DNA of 12,987 nt from a bacterium (GTDB lineage Bacteria > Planctomycetota > J058 > JAJDCP01): NCBI GenBank assembly GCA_030428695.1, contig JAUIEM010000288.1, forward strand, positions 1 to 12,987. Reading direction: 5' to 3'. Below are positions 1-7,589 of this stretch, piece after piece (positions within the stretch are counted from its first letter, which is position 1; every line of letters starts with the position of its first letter). The position numbers and the translations under genes were made by a program. The notes beneath the pieces are model-generated. The model did not search any database. It had not been told where the DNA came from and saw only the letters and a program-made list of their open reading frames with translations.

Positions 1-602
1 TGGAAGAGCAGCTGGTCGAGGGTCTTGGTCAGGTGGTAGATGCTGCCGGGGTTGACCGGGTAGAGGATCTCCCGCTCGATCAGGGTCTTGTCCTCGCGCT
101 CGATCTTGACCGGCAGGTAGCCTTCCGGCAGCGCAGTGCCCGCCGTGCCGTAGCCGTACACGCCCATCGTGCCGAGGTGCACGACGTGGATGTCCCGGCC
201 CGCCTCGACGATCGCCGCGAGCAGGTTGTGGGTCGCGTTGAGGTTGTTGTCGACCGTGTAGCGCTTGTGCCAGGAGGACTTCATCGAGAAGGGCGCGGCG
301 CGCTGCTCGGCGAAGTGCACCACCGCGTCGGGCTCGAACTGGCGCAGCAGGCTCAGCAGCCGGTGGTAGTGGACGCCGAGGTCGAGGTGGACGAGCTCGA
401 TCGTCTGCCCGCTGACCTCCTTCCAGGCCTGCAGCCGCACCGACGGCGGGGCGATCGGCGTCAGGGAGGAGATCTCGAGGTCGACGTCGATCTTGCGCCG
501 GGAGAGGTTGTCGACGATGCACACCTCGTGTCCGCGCCGGGAGAGGTGCAGCGCGGAGGGCCAGCCGCAGAATCCGTCGCCCCCGAGCACCATGATCTTC
601 AT
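1..602 (-). CDS. sqdB: UDP-sulfoquinovose synthase, N-terminal part (runs off left edge)
   Basis: Extended short-chain dehydrogenase predicted to convert UDP-glucose plus sulfite to UDP-sulfoquinovose in the cytoplasm, the sulfosugar donor for sulfolipid or other sulfoquinovosyl products. About 200 residues are visible. The N-terminus reads MKIMVLGGDGFCGWPSALHL, and GGDGFCGWP is the distinctive SqdB/SQD1 form of the Rossmann NAD loop. It is followed by the VDNLSRR, SLTPIAP, VVHFAEQRAAPFSM and HLGTMGVYG blocks typical of the family. The YHLTK stretch near the edge supplies the Tyr-x-x-x-Lys catalytic pair, and the Thr of GTMG is the third catalytic position. The ATG at 602-600 is preceded by a GAGAGGGG ribosome-binding site about 6 nt upstream. 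The C-terminal substrate-binding half lies outside the window. It is divergent from the sulfotransferase/glycosyltransferase series. It could serve ordinary SQDG synthesis if a sulfoquinovosyltransferase follows beyond the edge, or feed the neighbouring cluster. Confidence 0.93.
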   Translation of the reverse strand, partial: MKIMVLGGDGFCGWPSALHLSRRGHEVCIVDNLSRRKIDVDLEISSLTPIAPPSVRLQAWKEVSGQTIELVHLDLGVHYHRLLSLLRQFEPDAVVHFAEQRAAPFSMKSSWHKRYTVDNNLNATHNLLAAIVEAGRDIHVVHLGTMGVYGYGTAGTALPEGYLPVKIEREDKTLIEREILYPVNPGSIYHLTKTLDQLLF

Positions 603-709
603 GCGCAGCCCCTCTCGACCTTCGTTCGATTCGAAGATCGCGATAGGATAGCGCGGACCCCCCATCCTGGCCACAGCGCCAGTGGTGAGCGGAGCAGAGG
701 GAGGAAGGC
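603..709. promoter_or_regulatory. Divergent intergenic region between sqdB and the epimerase gene
   Basis: These 107 bases must hold the leftward sqdB promoter and probably the rightward promoter of the epimerase gene. Visible elements are an 11-base palindrome TTCGA-T-TCGAA (625-635), an ATCGCGAT palindrome (637-644) beside it, and a rightward -10-like TAGGAT (644-649). The hexamer 17 bases upstream of TAGGAT is TTCGTT (621-626), a poor -35. The palindromes sit where a regulator could act on both genes, but this is inference. A strong GAGGAAGG ribosome-binding site for the rightward gene ends the region. Confidence 0.4.
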
Positions 710-1639
710 GTGCGGCGGAAGCTCCTGATCACCGGCGGCGCGGGCTTCGTCGGCAGCAACCTCGCCGCCTGGCTGGCCGCGCACGGCGACTACGCGCTGA
801 CGGTGCTCGACGACGAGAGCCTCGGCAAGCGCGCGCACATCGACGTCCCGGTCGAGTTCATCGCCGGCGACCTGCTCGATCCGGAGACGCTCGCAAGGGC
901 GATCGAGGGGGCCGCGGCGGTCGTCCACCTCGCGGCCCACACCCGGGTGGTCGAGTCGCTGGAAGACCCGCGCGCCAACTTCGAGGCCAACGTGGTCGGC
1001 ACCTTCCGGCTGCTCGAGGCGGCGCGGCGGGCCGGCGTGCGCCGCGTCGTCTTCGCCTCGACCGGCGGCGCGATCCTCGGCGAGGCGCCCGCGCCGATCT
1101 CCGAGTCGATGGCCGCGCGCCCGCTCTCGCCCTACGGCGCCTCGAAGCTCGCCGGGGAGGGCTACTGCGACGCCTTCGCCGCCGCCTACGGCCTGTCGAC
1201 GGTGGCGCTGCGCTTCTCGAACCTGTACGGCCCGCGCTCCTTCCACAAGGGCAGCGTCATCGCCCAGTTCTTCAAGCAGCTCCTGCGCGGCGAGGAGCTG
1301 ACCGTCTACGGGGACGGCAGCCAGGTGCGGGACTTCCTCTACGTCGGCGACCTGATGCGCGCGATCCACCGCGCCCTCGAGGTGGAGGTGACCGGGCCGG
1401 TCCAGCTCGGCTCCGGGCGCCCGACCCGCCTCGACGAGCTGCTCGCCGCGATCCGCGCCACCGTCGGGCCGTCCCATCCGCTGCGCGTCCGCTTCGCGCC
1501 GGCGCGTCCCGGCGAGGTCCACACCACCTGGTGCGACATCCGTCGCGCCCGCGAGAGCCTCGACTTCTCCCCCGCCACCTCCCTGGCCGACGGGCTCGCG
1601 GCGACCTGGCGCTGGTTCCGCCGCGGCGCGACGGCGTGA
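710..1639 (+). CDS. NAD-dependent epimerase/dehydratase (UDP-glucose 4-epimerase-like)
   Basis: A 309-residue extended SDR sugar-nucleotide enzyme, normal length for the GalE/GDP-mannose/UDP-glucuronate family. The Rossmann loop TGGAGFVG is at residues 8-15, acidic residues follow strand 2 (VLDDES, 32-37), VVHLAAHT is at 71-78, the catalytic Ser/Thr is in FASTGG (S117/T118), and the catalytic pair is Y142-x-x-x-K146 in SPYGASK. RFSNLYGPR and VRDFLYVGD blocks follow, as in UDP-sugar 4-epimerases. It probably supplies an epimerised or otherwise modified nucleotide sugar to the glycosyltransferase downstream; the exact substrate is not readable. GTG at 710 is chosen because GAGGAAGG lies directly upstream and the Rossmann strand begins at residue 5. 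It is a different branch of the SDR family from the divergent SqdB: it lacks GDGFCGWP and keeps the generic GGAGFVG loop. Confidence 0.88.
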   Translation: MRRKLLITGGAGFVGSNLAAWLAAHGDYALTVLDDESLGKRAHIDVPVEFIAGDLLDPETLARAIEGAAAVVHLAAHTRVVESLEDPRANFEANVVGTFRLLEAARRAGVRRVVFASTGGAILGEAPAPISESMAARPLSPYGASKLAGEGYCDAFAAAYGLSTVALRFSNLYGPRSFHKGSVIAQFFKQLLRGEELTVYGDGSQVRDFLYVGDLMRAIHRALEVEVTGPVQLGSGRPTRLDELLAAIRATVGPSHPLRVRFAPARPGEVHTTWCDIRRARESLDFSPATSLADGLAATWRWFRRGATA

Positions 1640-1654
1640 CGCCGGCCGACGGGT

Positions 1655-1684
1655 TTGCAACGCGCGTCCTCGATCGAGTACCGT
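1655..1684 (+). promoter_or_regulatory. Candidate sigma70-like promoter before the sulfotransferase operon
   Basis: The 94-base gap between the epimerase stop and the first sulfotransferase contains TTGCAA (1655-1660, four of six matches to TTGACA) and TACCGT (1679-1684, three of six to TATAAT) with an 18-base spacer. The gap is larger than any other within this series, so an internal promoter for the four downstream genes is reasonable. The match is weak in very GC-rich DNA, and read-through from the epimerase gene is equally possible; no hairpin-plus-T-tract terminator separates them. Confidence 0.28.
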
Positions 1685-1733
1685 GGCCGCACCCTGGGGA
1701 GTGCGGCGCGTCGGGTGCGCGGGGAAGAGCGTG

Positions 1734-2501
1734 ATGCCGGACAAGTTCGTCGCGATCAGCAAGGCCCGCTCGGGCTCGAACCTGCTCGTCAGCCTGCTCG
1801 ACGGGCACCCGCAGATCGCCTGCTTCGGCGAGCTGTTGCGTCGGACCCCGGACTGGATGCGGCGCGAGGGCTACCGCGGCGCCCTGCGCATCCTCGAGCG
1901 GACCGCGCCGGTCTTCCGCGACGACCGGCACCGCTTCGCGCACCCGGCGGCCTTCGTGCGGGCGGCCTTCGCGACGCGCTCCCAGGAGGCGCGGGCGCGC
2001 GGTTTCAAGCTGCAGCTCGGCCAGCACCCCGACTTCCTGGTCCGGCTGGTGAAGGACCCGGAGTGGAAGCTGCTCGTGCTCGAGCGCGCCAACAAGCTCG
2101 CGGTCTTCTCCTCGGGCCAGATCGCGCGCCAGACCGGGCAGGGCAATGCCCGGGTCGGCCAGGCCGTCGAGCGGGCCCGGGTGCGCTTCTGCGCGGACGC
2201 GTTCGAGCGCTTCCTGCGGAACGACGCCGCGAAGTGGAAGCGGGCCCGGACGCTCGTCCGCAAGAGCGGCAAGGAGGTGCTGTCGCTCGGCTACACCGCG
2301 CTGGCGCGGGAGGACACCCAGGAGCGGCTGTTCTCCTTCCTCGGCGTCGACCCGACGGTGCGGGTCCGGCCGCGGACGCAGAAGCGCAACCCGAGCGCCA
2401 TCCTCGAGCGCTTCTCGAACCCCGGCGAGGTCCGGGCCTTCGTCGAGGCGCGCGGCCAGACCGCCTGGCTCGAGGAGCCCTGGCCGGTGGAAGCCCGATG
2501 A
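1734..2501 (+). CDS. PAPS-dependent sulfotransferase (NodH/Stf0-like)
   Basis: A 255-residue cytosolic sulfotransferase predicted to move sulfate from PAPS to a hydroxyl of a sugar or glycolipid. The 5'-phosphosulfate loop is SKARSGSNLL (residues 9-18), followed by VSLLDGHPQI, the typical first helix. The 3'-phosphate site is at 115-127, VLERANKLAVFSS, with R118 and S126/S127 in the usual places. The Arg-x-Asn-x-Leu pattern and the IARQTG tail resemble NodH and mycobacterial Stf0 enzymes, which sulfate oligosaccharides and trehalose. The end of the domain has the FSFLGVDP block before a short tail. ATG 1734 is preferred over GTG 1731 and over an upstream ATG at 1683: GGGGAAGAG lies just ahead, and the conserved strand begins at residue 5. 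Its stop overlaps the next start (ATGA, 2498-2501), indicating translational coupling. The acceptor is unknown. Confidence 0.87.
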   Translation: MPDKFVAISKARSGSNLLVSLLDGHPQIACFGELLRRTPDWMRREGYRGALRILERTAPVFRDDRHRFAHPAAFVRAAFATRSQEARARGFKLQLGQHPDFLVRLVKDPEWKLLVLERANKLAVFSSGQIARQTGQGNARVGQAVERARVRFCADAFERFLRNDAAKWKRARTLVRKSGKEVLSLGYTALAREDTQERLFSFLGVDPTVRVRPRTQKRNPSAILERFSNPGEVRAFVEARGQTAWLEEPWPVEAR

Positions 2502-5500
2502 GCGCGCGGCCGATCGTCGTCGTCCTCGGCGTGCACCGCTCGGGGACCTCGCTCGCCGCGCGGCTGCTCGAGGCCCTCGGCATCCGCCTCGGCGGCCCCC
2601 TGCTCCCCGGCCACCGCGACAACCCGGAGGGGTTCTGGGAGCACCAGGGCATCATCACCGCGACGCGCCGCCTCGAGGAGGCCCTCGGCGTCAACCCCTT
2701 CCGCGGTACGCGCATGGCGCCGCCCGAGGGCGCGTGGTGGACGGAGGAAGCCTGCCGCGAGCCCTTCGAGCAGCTGCGCGCGCTGCTCACCGAGGAGTGC
2801 GCCGGCGACGGCGTGTTCGGCTTCAAGGACCCGCGCAGCCTGCTGCTCCTGCCGATGTGGAAGGCGCTCTTCGCCGCGCTCGACCTCGCGCCCCGCTACG
2901 TCCTCGCCCTGCGCCATCCGGGCGCGACGGCGCGCTCGATGCAGGCCCGGGCGGGGATCCGCCCCCGGCACGGGCAGCTGCTCTGGGTCGAGCACTGGCG
3001 CTACGGCCTCCGCCATCTGTCGACGGCTCCGCACGCCGTCGTGTCCTTCGAGCGCTGGTTCGAGGCGCCCGCCGCCCAGCTCGCCACGCTCGCCGCCGGG
3101 CTGGGGATCGCGGACGCCCGCCGCGCCGAGGTCGAGGCGCGCCTCGCGGAGCTGGTGCGGCCGGGGCGGGTCCACCACTCCGCGGGCGCGGAGGACCCCC
3201 TGCTGCCGCAGGCCCAGACCCTGTACGCGAGCCTCTCGCGCGCGGACGCCGCCTCCTGGGAAGCGCTGCGCGCGGAAGCCGCGGGGCTCGCCGAGCAGGC
3301 GCTGGCCCGGGACGTCTTCGAGGGCGTCGCCGCCCGGGCCGCGGCGAGCGAGCGCCGGCTGCAGGAGGCCCGGGCCGAGGTCGAGGCGCTGCAGGCCCGC
3401 GTCCGCACCCTGGCGAGCGGGGCGGACGCTTCCCGTTTCGAGGACATCTACGCCGTGGAGCCGCGGCCGGCCGCCGCCTCCCGCGTCGAGCACCCGGACC
3501 TGACCGCCTTCATCCGGCGCGTCGATCGGCCGGGCAGGACCCTGCGCGTCTGCATCGCCGCCGAGGACATCGTCGGCCCGATCCGCAACGGCGGCATCGG
3601 CACGACCTACTTCCACCTCGCCCGCATGCTGGCCGAGGCGGGCCACGACGTGACCATCGCCTACCTGCGAGGGGGCTACTGCGAGAACCGCTCGATCGGG
3701 CACTGGGTCGACTGGTACCGGCGCCTGGGGGTGCGCTTCGTGCCGCTCGATCCGGACGATGTCCCGGTCGAGTGCGCGGCGCCGCGCTGGACGCGTCCGA
3801 TGATCGGGCTGTACGAGTTCCTCCGCCGCGAGCGCTTCGAGCTGGTGCACTGCTCGGAGTGGCGCGGCTCGGCCTTCGTCTGCCTGCTGGCCAAGCGCCA
3901 GGGGCTGGCCTTCGCGGACACCCACTTCTGCATCAAGGCCTCGTCCCCCTGGCTGTGGAACCGCGAGCACGGCTACCACCTCCTCGAGCGCCTGAGCGAC
4001 CTGCCGAAGATGCACGCCGAGCGGCGCTCGATCGAGCTGGCCGACCGGGTGATCGGCGGCAGCCAGTACCTGCTGCGCTGGATGCTCGAGCACGGCTACC
4101 GCCTGCCCCGCGACTGCCACGTGCAGCCGAACGTCGTCGTCCCCCACGACCTCGGGGAGCTGTCGCGGCGGCGGCGGCCCTTCGTCGGCAAGCGCATGCC
4201 GGTCGAGGAGATCGTGTTCTTCGGCCGCCTCGAGTACCGCAAGGGCCTCGACATCTTCTTCGACGCCCTCGAGCGGCTGGCCGCGGAAGGCGTCGAGCTG
4301 CCGCCGGTCAGCCTGATGGGCAAGTACGGCGAGCGCATGCCGAGCTTCCCCTCCCAGCCGGACATGACCACGCCGGACTACATCAAGTTCCGCGCGCGCG
4401 GCCTGCCCTGCAGCCTGACGGTGCGGAACCAGCTCGGCAACGAGAAGGCGCTGCGCTACCTCCTGAGCGGCGCGCGCCTGGCGGTGATGCCCTCGCGCAT
4501 CGAGAACTCGACCCTGTGCGTGTACGAGACCGCCTACTACGGCATCCCCTGCATCGCGTCGGACCGCGGCGGCACCGCCGAGCTGCTCCAGCGCGGGCAC
4601 CGCGCCCACGTGCTGACCGAGCCGCACCCCGTGGCGCTGGCGGGGAAGCTGCGGGAGGCGCTGAAGAAGGGCGGCTTCGTGCCGAAGGCGAGCTTCGACA
4701 ACGACCACAACCTCGGCGTCTGGCTGCGCTTCCACAGCGCCCTGGGCGGCTTCCTCGACGGCGCCGCCCCCGCTCCATCGAGGGAGCGCCCGCGGCTCTC
4801 GCTGTGCCTGGTCTTCGACGGCGACCTCGCGCTGCTCCGCCACCAGGTCGAGAGCCTCGGCGAGCGGCTCGACGGCCGCTCCCTCGAGCTGCGGCTGGTG
4901 ATCGAGCGCGGGCAGCTCGGCGAGGTCGTCGCCCAGGCGGGGCTGATGGGGAAGCTCCGGGGCGGGCAGGCCGTCGCGCTGGAGGCCTCGGGCCAGGGCG
5001 CGCAGACCTGCCAGAACCTCGCGGCCGCGCGGGCGGCCGGCGAGGTGCTCGTGTTCCTCGCCCCCGGCGCGGTGCTGCTGCCCGCGGGCGTCGAGGCCAT
5101 CCGCTCCGCGGCGGCGGCGAGCCCGGCGGGGGTGTTCGGCGGCTTCTACGAGCGCGCCGCCACGCTCGAGGACGCGCGGCGCGGGGCGCGCGTGCGCTGC
5201 GCCGTGTTCGCGGGGGATCACTCGAGCGCCTTCTTCGACGCGGGGCAGCACTCCCCGCTGCTGGCGGTCCGCCGCGAGGTCTTCGCGCGGCTCGGGGGCT
5301 TCCGCGAGGATCACCAGATCCCGGGCGCCCTCGGCGAGCTGTGCAACCTCGCCCGGCTGCGCAACGTCGAGGTCGAGACGATCCCCGCGTGCCTGGCCTG
5401 GACGCTCGAGGAGCACGCGGGGCGCGGCTTCGCGTACGAGGACGCGCGGCTGTTCCGCACCCTGCGCCCCTTCTTCGAGCAGGCACCGGAGTGTCTCAAG

Positions 5501-5758
5501 CGCGTCCTCCTCGCGGCCCCCGCCCGCGGCTCCGGCCCGACGCCGGGGGGGCAGTTCGGCATCTCCTCCGGCCAGATCCGCGCGGTCGAGACCCAGGCCC
5601 AGAGGGTCGCGACCGAGGCCGGCAGCATCCCGACGCTGCGCGACTTCGGCGAGAAGGTCTACTTCCAGCAGCTCAAGATGTTCAAGCGCCTGCTCGAGCT
5701 CGAGGTCCAGGCCTTCGGGGCGGTGACCCGGACGCTGAAGTCCTTGCGCGATCCCTGA
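2498..5758 (+). CDS. Three-domain fusion: sulfotransferase - GT4 glycosyltransferase - degenerate GT2-like domain
   Basis: A 1086-residue protein with three recognisable parts. Residues 1 to about 280 are a PAPS sulfotransferase: 5'-phosphosulfate loop GVHRSGTSLAARLL (from 11), DNPEGFWEH, and 3'-phosphate site LRHPGATARSM (about 138-148). A helical, probably coiled-coil linker (about 282-308) leads to a GT4 enzyme at about 348-755. That part has the glycine-rich loop NGGIGTT (364-370), FFGRLEYRKG with R577 and K582 for the donor phosphates, and an intact E-x7-E motif (E669, E677) followed by GIPCIASDRGG. From about 763 to 960 a GT2-like fold continues (QNLAAARAAGEVLVFL, then a LAVRREVFARLGGF block), but its DxD position reads APGA. 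An alpha-helical tail ends the protein. ATG 2498 follows a sulfotransferase-coupled ATGA; earlier in-frame ATGs would read through the previous gene. Predicted role: add a sugar and sulfate the same acceptor at the cytoplasmic face. No membrane segment is visible. Confidence 0.88.
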   Translation: MSARPIVVVLGVHRSGTSLAARLLEALGIRLGGPLLPGHRDNPEGFWEHQGIITATRRLEEALGVNPFRGTRMAPPEGAWWTEEACREPFEQLRALLTEECAGDGVFGFKDPRSLLLLPMWKALFAALDLAPRYVLALRHPGATARSMQARAGIRPRHGQLLWVEHWRYGLRHLSTAPHAVVSFERWFEAPAAQLATLAAGLGIADARRAEVEARLAELVRPGRVHHSAGAEDPLLPQAQTLYASLSRADAASWEALRAEAAGLAEQALARDVFEGVAARAAASERRLQEARAEVEALQARVRTLASGADASRFEDIYAVEPRPAAASRVEHPDLTAFIRRVDRPGRTLRVCIAAEDIVGPIRNGGIGTTYFHLARMLAEAGHDVTIAYLRGGYCENRSIGHWVDWYRRLGVRFVPLDPDDVPVECAAPRWTRPMIGLYEFLRRERFELVHCSEWRGSAFVCLLAKRQGLAFADTHFCIKASSPWLWNREHGYHLLERLSDLPKMHAERRSIELADRVIGGSQYLLRWMLEHGYRLPRDCHVQPNVVVPHDLGELSRRRRPFVGKRMPVEEIVFFGRLEYRKGLDIFFDALERLAAEGVELPPVSLMGKYGERMPSFPSQPDMTTPDYIKFRARGLPCSLTVRNQLGNEKALRYLLSGARLAVMPSRIENSTLCVYETAYYGIPCIASDRGGTAELLQRGHRAHVLTEPHPVALAGKLREALKKGGFVPKASFDNDHNLGVWLRFHSALGGFLDGAAPAPSRERPRLSLCLVFDGDLALLRHQVESLGERLDGRSLELRLVIERGQLGEVVAQAGLMGKLRGGQAVALEASGQGAQTCQNLAAARAAGEVLVFLAPGAVLLPAGVEAIRSAAAASPAGVFGGFYERAATLEDARRGARVRCAVFAGDHSSAFFDAGQHSPLLAVRREVFARLGGFREDHQIPGALGELCNLARLRNVEVETIPACLAWTLEEHAGRGFAYEDARLFRTLRPFFEQAPECLKRVLLAAPARGSGPTPGGQFGISSGQIRAVETQAQRVATEAGSIPTLRDFGEKVYFQQLKMFKRLLELEVQAFGAVTRTLKSLRDP

Positions 5759-5768
5759 GGGCAGGCGC

Positions 5769-7589
5769 ATGCCGAAGAAGCCGCCCGTCCGCGCCGACCT
5801 GCGCTCCATTTTGCGGAGCGCGGTCTGGGTGCTGCGCTGGAGCTGGTCGATCCGGCCCCGGCTGCTCATCGTCTACAGCCTCGGCCTGCTCTTGACCTGC
5901 GCGCTGCCGGCGCTCGCGGCCCTGATCGGCCGCGGCCTCACCAACGCGATCGTCGCCGCCGCCAAGGAGGGCCAGGCCTTCGACACGGTGCTGCCGTGGC
6001 TGCTGGCGGGCTGCCTGACGGGGGTGGTGTGGAAGCTCCTCAGCGGGGGGCTCGACTTCATCAAGCTGCGCCTCGACCAGGAGCTGAACCTCGAATCCAG
6101 CCTCGCCCAGCTGCGGCTGTTCGCGCGGCTCGACCTCGCGCAGCTCGAGGACCCGGGCTTCCAGGACCTGATCGAGCGGGCGAGCGGGGCCTCGTCGCGG
6201 CTGCCGTCCTTCCAGCAGCGGGTGTTCGGCATCATCACGGGCGCGATCAAGGTCGGCGGGCTGGTCGCGATCATCGCCGTCGTCGATCCGCTGACCCTCG
6301 CGATCATCGTGCCGCTCAGCGTGCCGTTCATGATCTTCCACTGGCGGCAGGTCCGGCGCCAGTTCCGCAAGGACTACGACCGCGCGAGCAAGCGCCGCCT
6401 CGCCCGCTACTACTCGAAGACCGTCGGCTCGCGCTCCTCGGCCCCGGAGGTCAAGCTGCTCGGCCTCGCGCCGACGCTGCTCGAGCGCTACCGGAGCCTG
6501 ATGGCCCGCTTCCTCGACGAAGACCGCGCGCTCCTCGTGCGCAAGCTGCTCGGCACCCTGCTCTTCTCCTCGGTCTTCACCCTCGCCTTCTACGCCCTGT
6601 TCGCCCGCGTCGCCTGGATGGTCGTCGATGGACGGCTGACCGTCGGTGACATCGCGCTGTTCGCCGGGGCGACCACGCAGCTGAAGGACCTGCTCGCCAA
6701 GCTCGCCGTGCAGGTCAGCAGCGTCGGGGGCGAGGCGATGTACGCGGCCGACTACGCGCGCCTGCTCGACACCGCGCCGGCGATCCCCGACCGCGGGGGG
6801 ATCGCGCTGCCGGAGGTCGAAGGCCGGCTGGAATTCGACCGCGTCGGCTTCCGCTACCCCGGCGCGGAGCGGCGCGCCCTCGACGACGTCTCCTTCTCCG
6901 TCGGCCCGGGGGAGATCCTGGCGGTGGTCGGCCGGAACGGGGCGGGCAAGACCACCCTGGCCAAGCTCGTCGCCCGCCTGTACGACCCGACGGAGGGCTG
7001 CGTCCGCCTTGACGGTTACGACCTGCGCAGCCTGGAGCTCGGCTTCCTGCACCGCCATCTCGCCTTCGTCACCCAGTCCGGCAACCGCTACGAGACGACC
7101 GCCGCGGAGAACATCGCCTTCGGCGACATCGACCACCTCACCCCCGAGGACGTGCGCCGGGTCGCCACGGCGGCGGGGGTCGCGGGCATGCTCGAGGCGC
7201 TGCCCGACGGCTTCCAGACGCTGCTCGGCCGGCGCTTCGGCGAGGTCGACCTGTCCGGGGGCCAGTGGCGCAAGCTCAGCGTCGCCCGCAACATCGGCCG
7301 GAGCCGGGCGCGCGTCCTGCTCCTCGACGAGCCGACCGCCGGCCTGGACAAGCTCTCGGAGACGGCGCTGGTCGCGGCCTTCCGGGAGCTGGCGCGGGAG
7401 CGCACGACGCTGCTGATCTCGCACCGGCTGTCGACGGTGCGGCTGGCGGACCGGGTGCTGGTCCTCGACGAGGGCCGGGTCGTCGAGCAGGGGACCCACG
7501 CCGCGCTGCTGGCCCGGGGAGGGCTGTACGCCCGGCTGTGGGACGACACGGGGACGCTCCGGGACGACGACTCCGGGCGGGGGATGTGA
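5769..7589 (+). CDS. ABC exporter, fused transmembrane and ATP-binding domains (MsbA-like architecture)
   Basis: A 606-residue half-transporter expected to work as a homodimer in the inner membrane. The membrane domain covers about 30-320, with hydrophobic stretches near 32-56, 76-96, 153-192 (a closely spaced pair) and 260-288. The nucleotide-binding domain is complete: A-loop Tyr363 in FRYPG, Walker A GRNGAGKT (388-395), Q-loop Q436, signature LSGGQ (495-499), Walker B RVLLLDEP (515-522) with catalytic Glu521, and the switch His552 in LISHRLST. Family members export lipid-linked glycans, lipids, peptides or antibiotics. Placed between two sulfotransferase genes and 10 nt after the glycosyltransferase fusion, it most likely flips or exports the sulfated glycoconjugate made here; that substrate is inference. 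The start is fixed by AGGGCAGG just upstream of ATG 5769. No separate permease or periplasmic adaptor gene is present in the window. Confidence 0.92.
   Translation: MPKKPPVRADLRSILRSAVWVLRWSWSIRPRLLIVYSLGLLLTCALPALAALIGRGLTNAIVAAAKEGQAFDTVLPWLLAGCLTGVVWKLLSGGLDFIKLRLDQELNLESSLAQLRLFARLDLAQLEDPGFQDLIERASGASSRLPSFQQRVFGIITGAIKVGGLVAIIAVVDPLTLAIIVPLSVPFMIFHWRQVRRQFRKDYDRASKRRLARYYSKTVGSRSSAPEVKLLGLAPTLLERYRSLMARFLDEDRALLVRKLLGTLLFSSVFTLAFYALFARVAWMVVDGRLTVGDIALFAGATTQLKDLLAKLAVQVSSVGGEAMYAADYARLLDTAPAIPDRGGIALPEVEGRLEFDRVGFRYPGAERRALDDVSFSVGPGEILAVVGRNGAGKTTLAKLVARLYDPTEGCVRLDGYDLRSLELGFLHRHLAFVTQSGNRYETTAAENIAFGDIDHLTPEDVRRVATAAGVAGMLEALPDGFQTLLGRRFGEVDLSGGQWRKLSVARNIGRSRARVLLLDEPTAGLDKLSETALVAAFRELARERTTLLISHRLSTVRLADRVLVLDEGRVVEQGTHAALLARGGLYARLWDDTGTLRDDDSGRGM

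Noticed and set aside
1655..2497. Upstream extension of the fusion protein through the preceding sulfotransferase region
   Set aside because: The extension is low-complexity and overlaps the real sulfotransferase in another frame; the ATG in ATGA at 2498 directly precedes the conserved PAPS strand.
5541..5552. Run of seven G residues in the fusion gene as a phase-variation site
   Set aside because: Such runs are expected at this base composition, the frame is intact around it, and it lies near the 3' end, where slippage would remove only the helical tail.
2146..5895. A very long open frame on the plus strand (1249 codons), and a similar one on the minus strand at 2291-5869, overlapping the fusion gene
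   Set aside because: Composition is dominated by Arg, Ala, Pro and Gly (plus strand) or by Leu, Glu, Ala and Arg (minus strand), with no recognisable domain. They arise because GC-rich third positions remove stop codons in the other frames. The overlapped frame contains clear conserved motifs.
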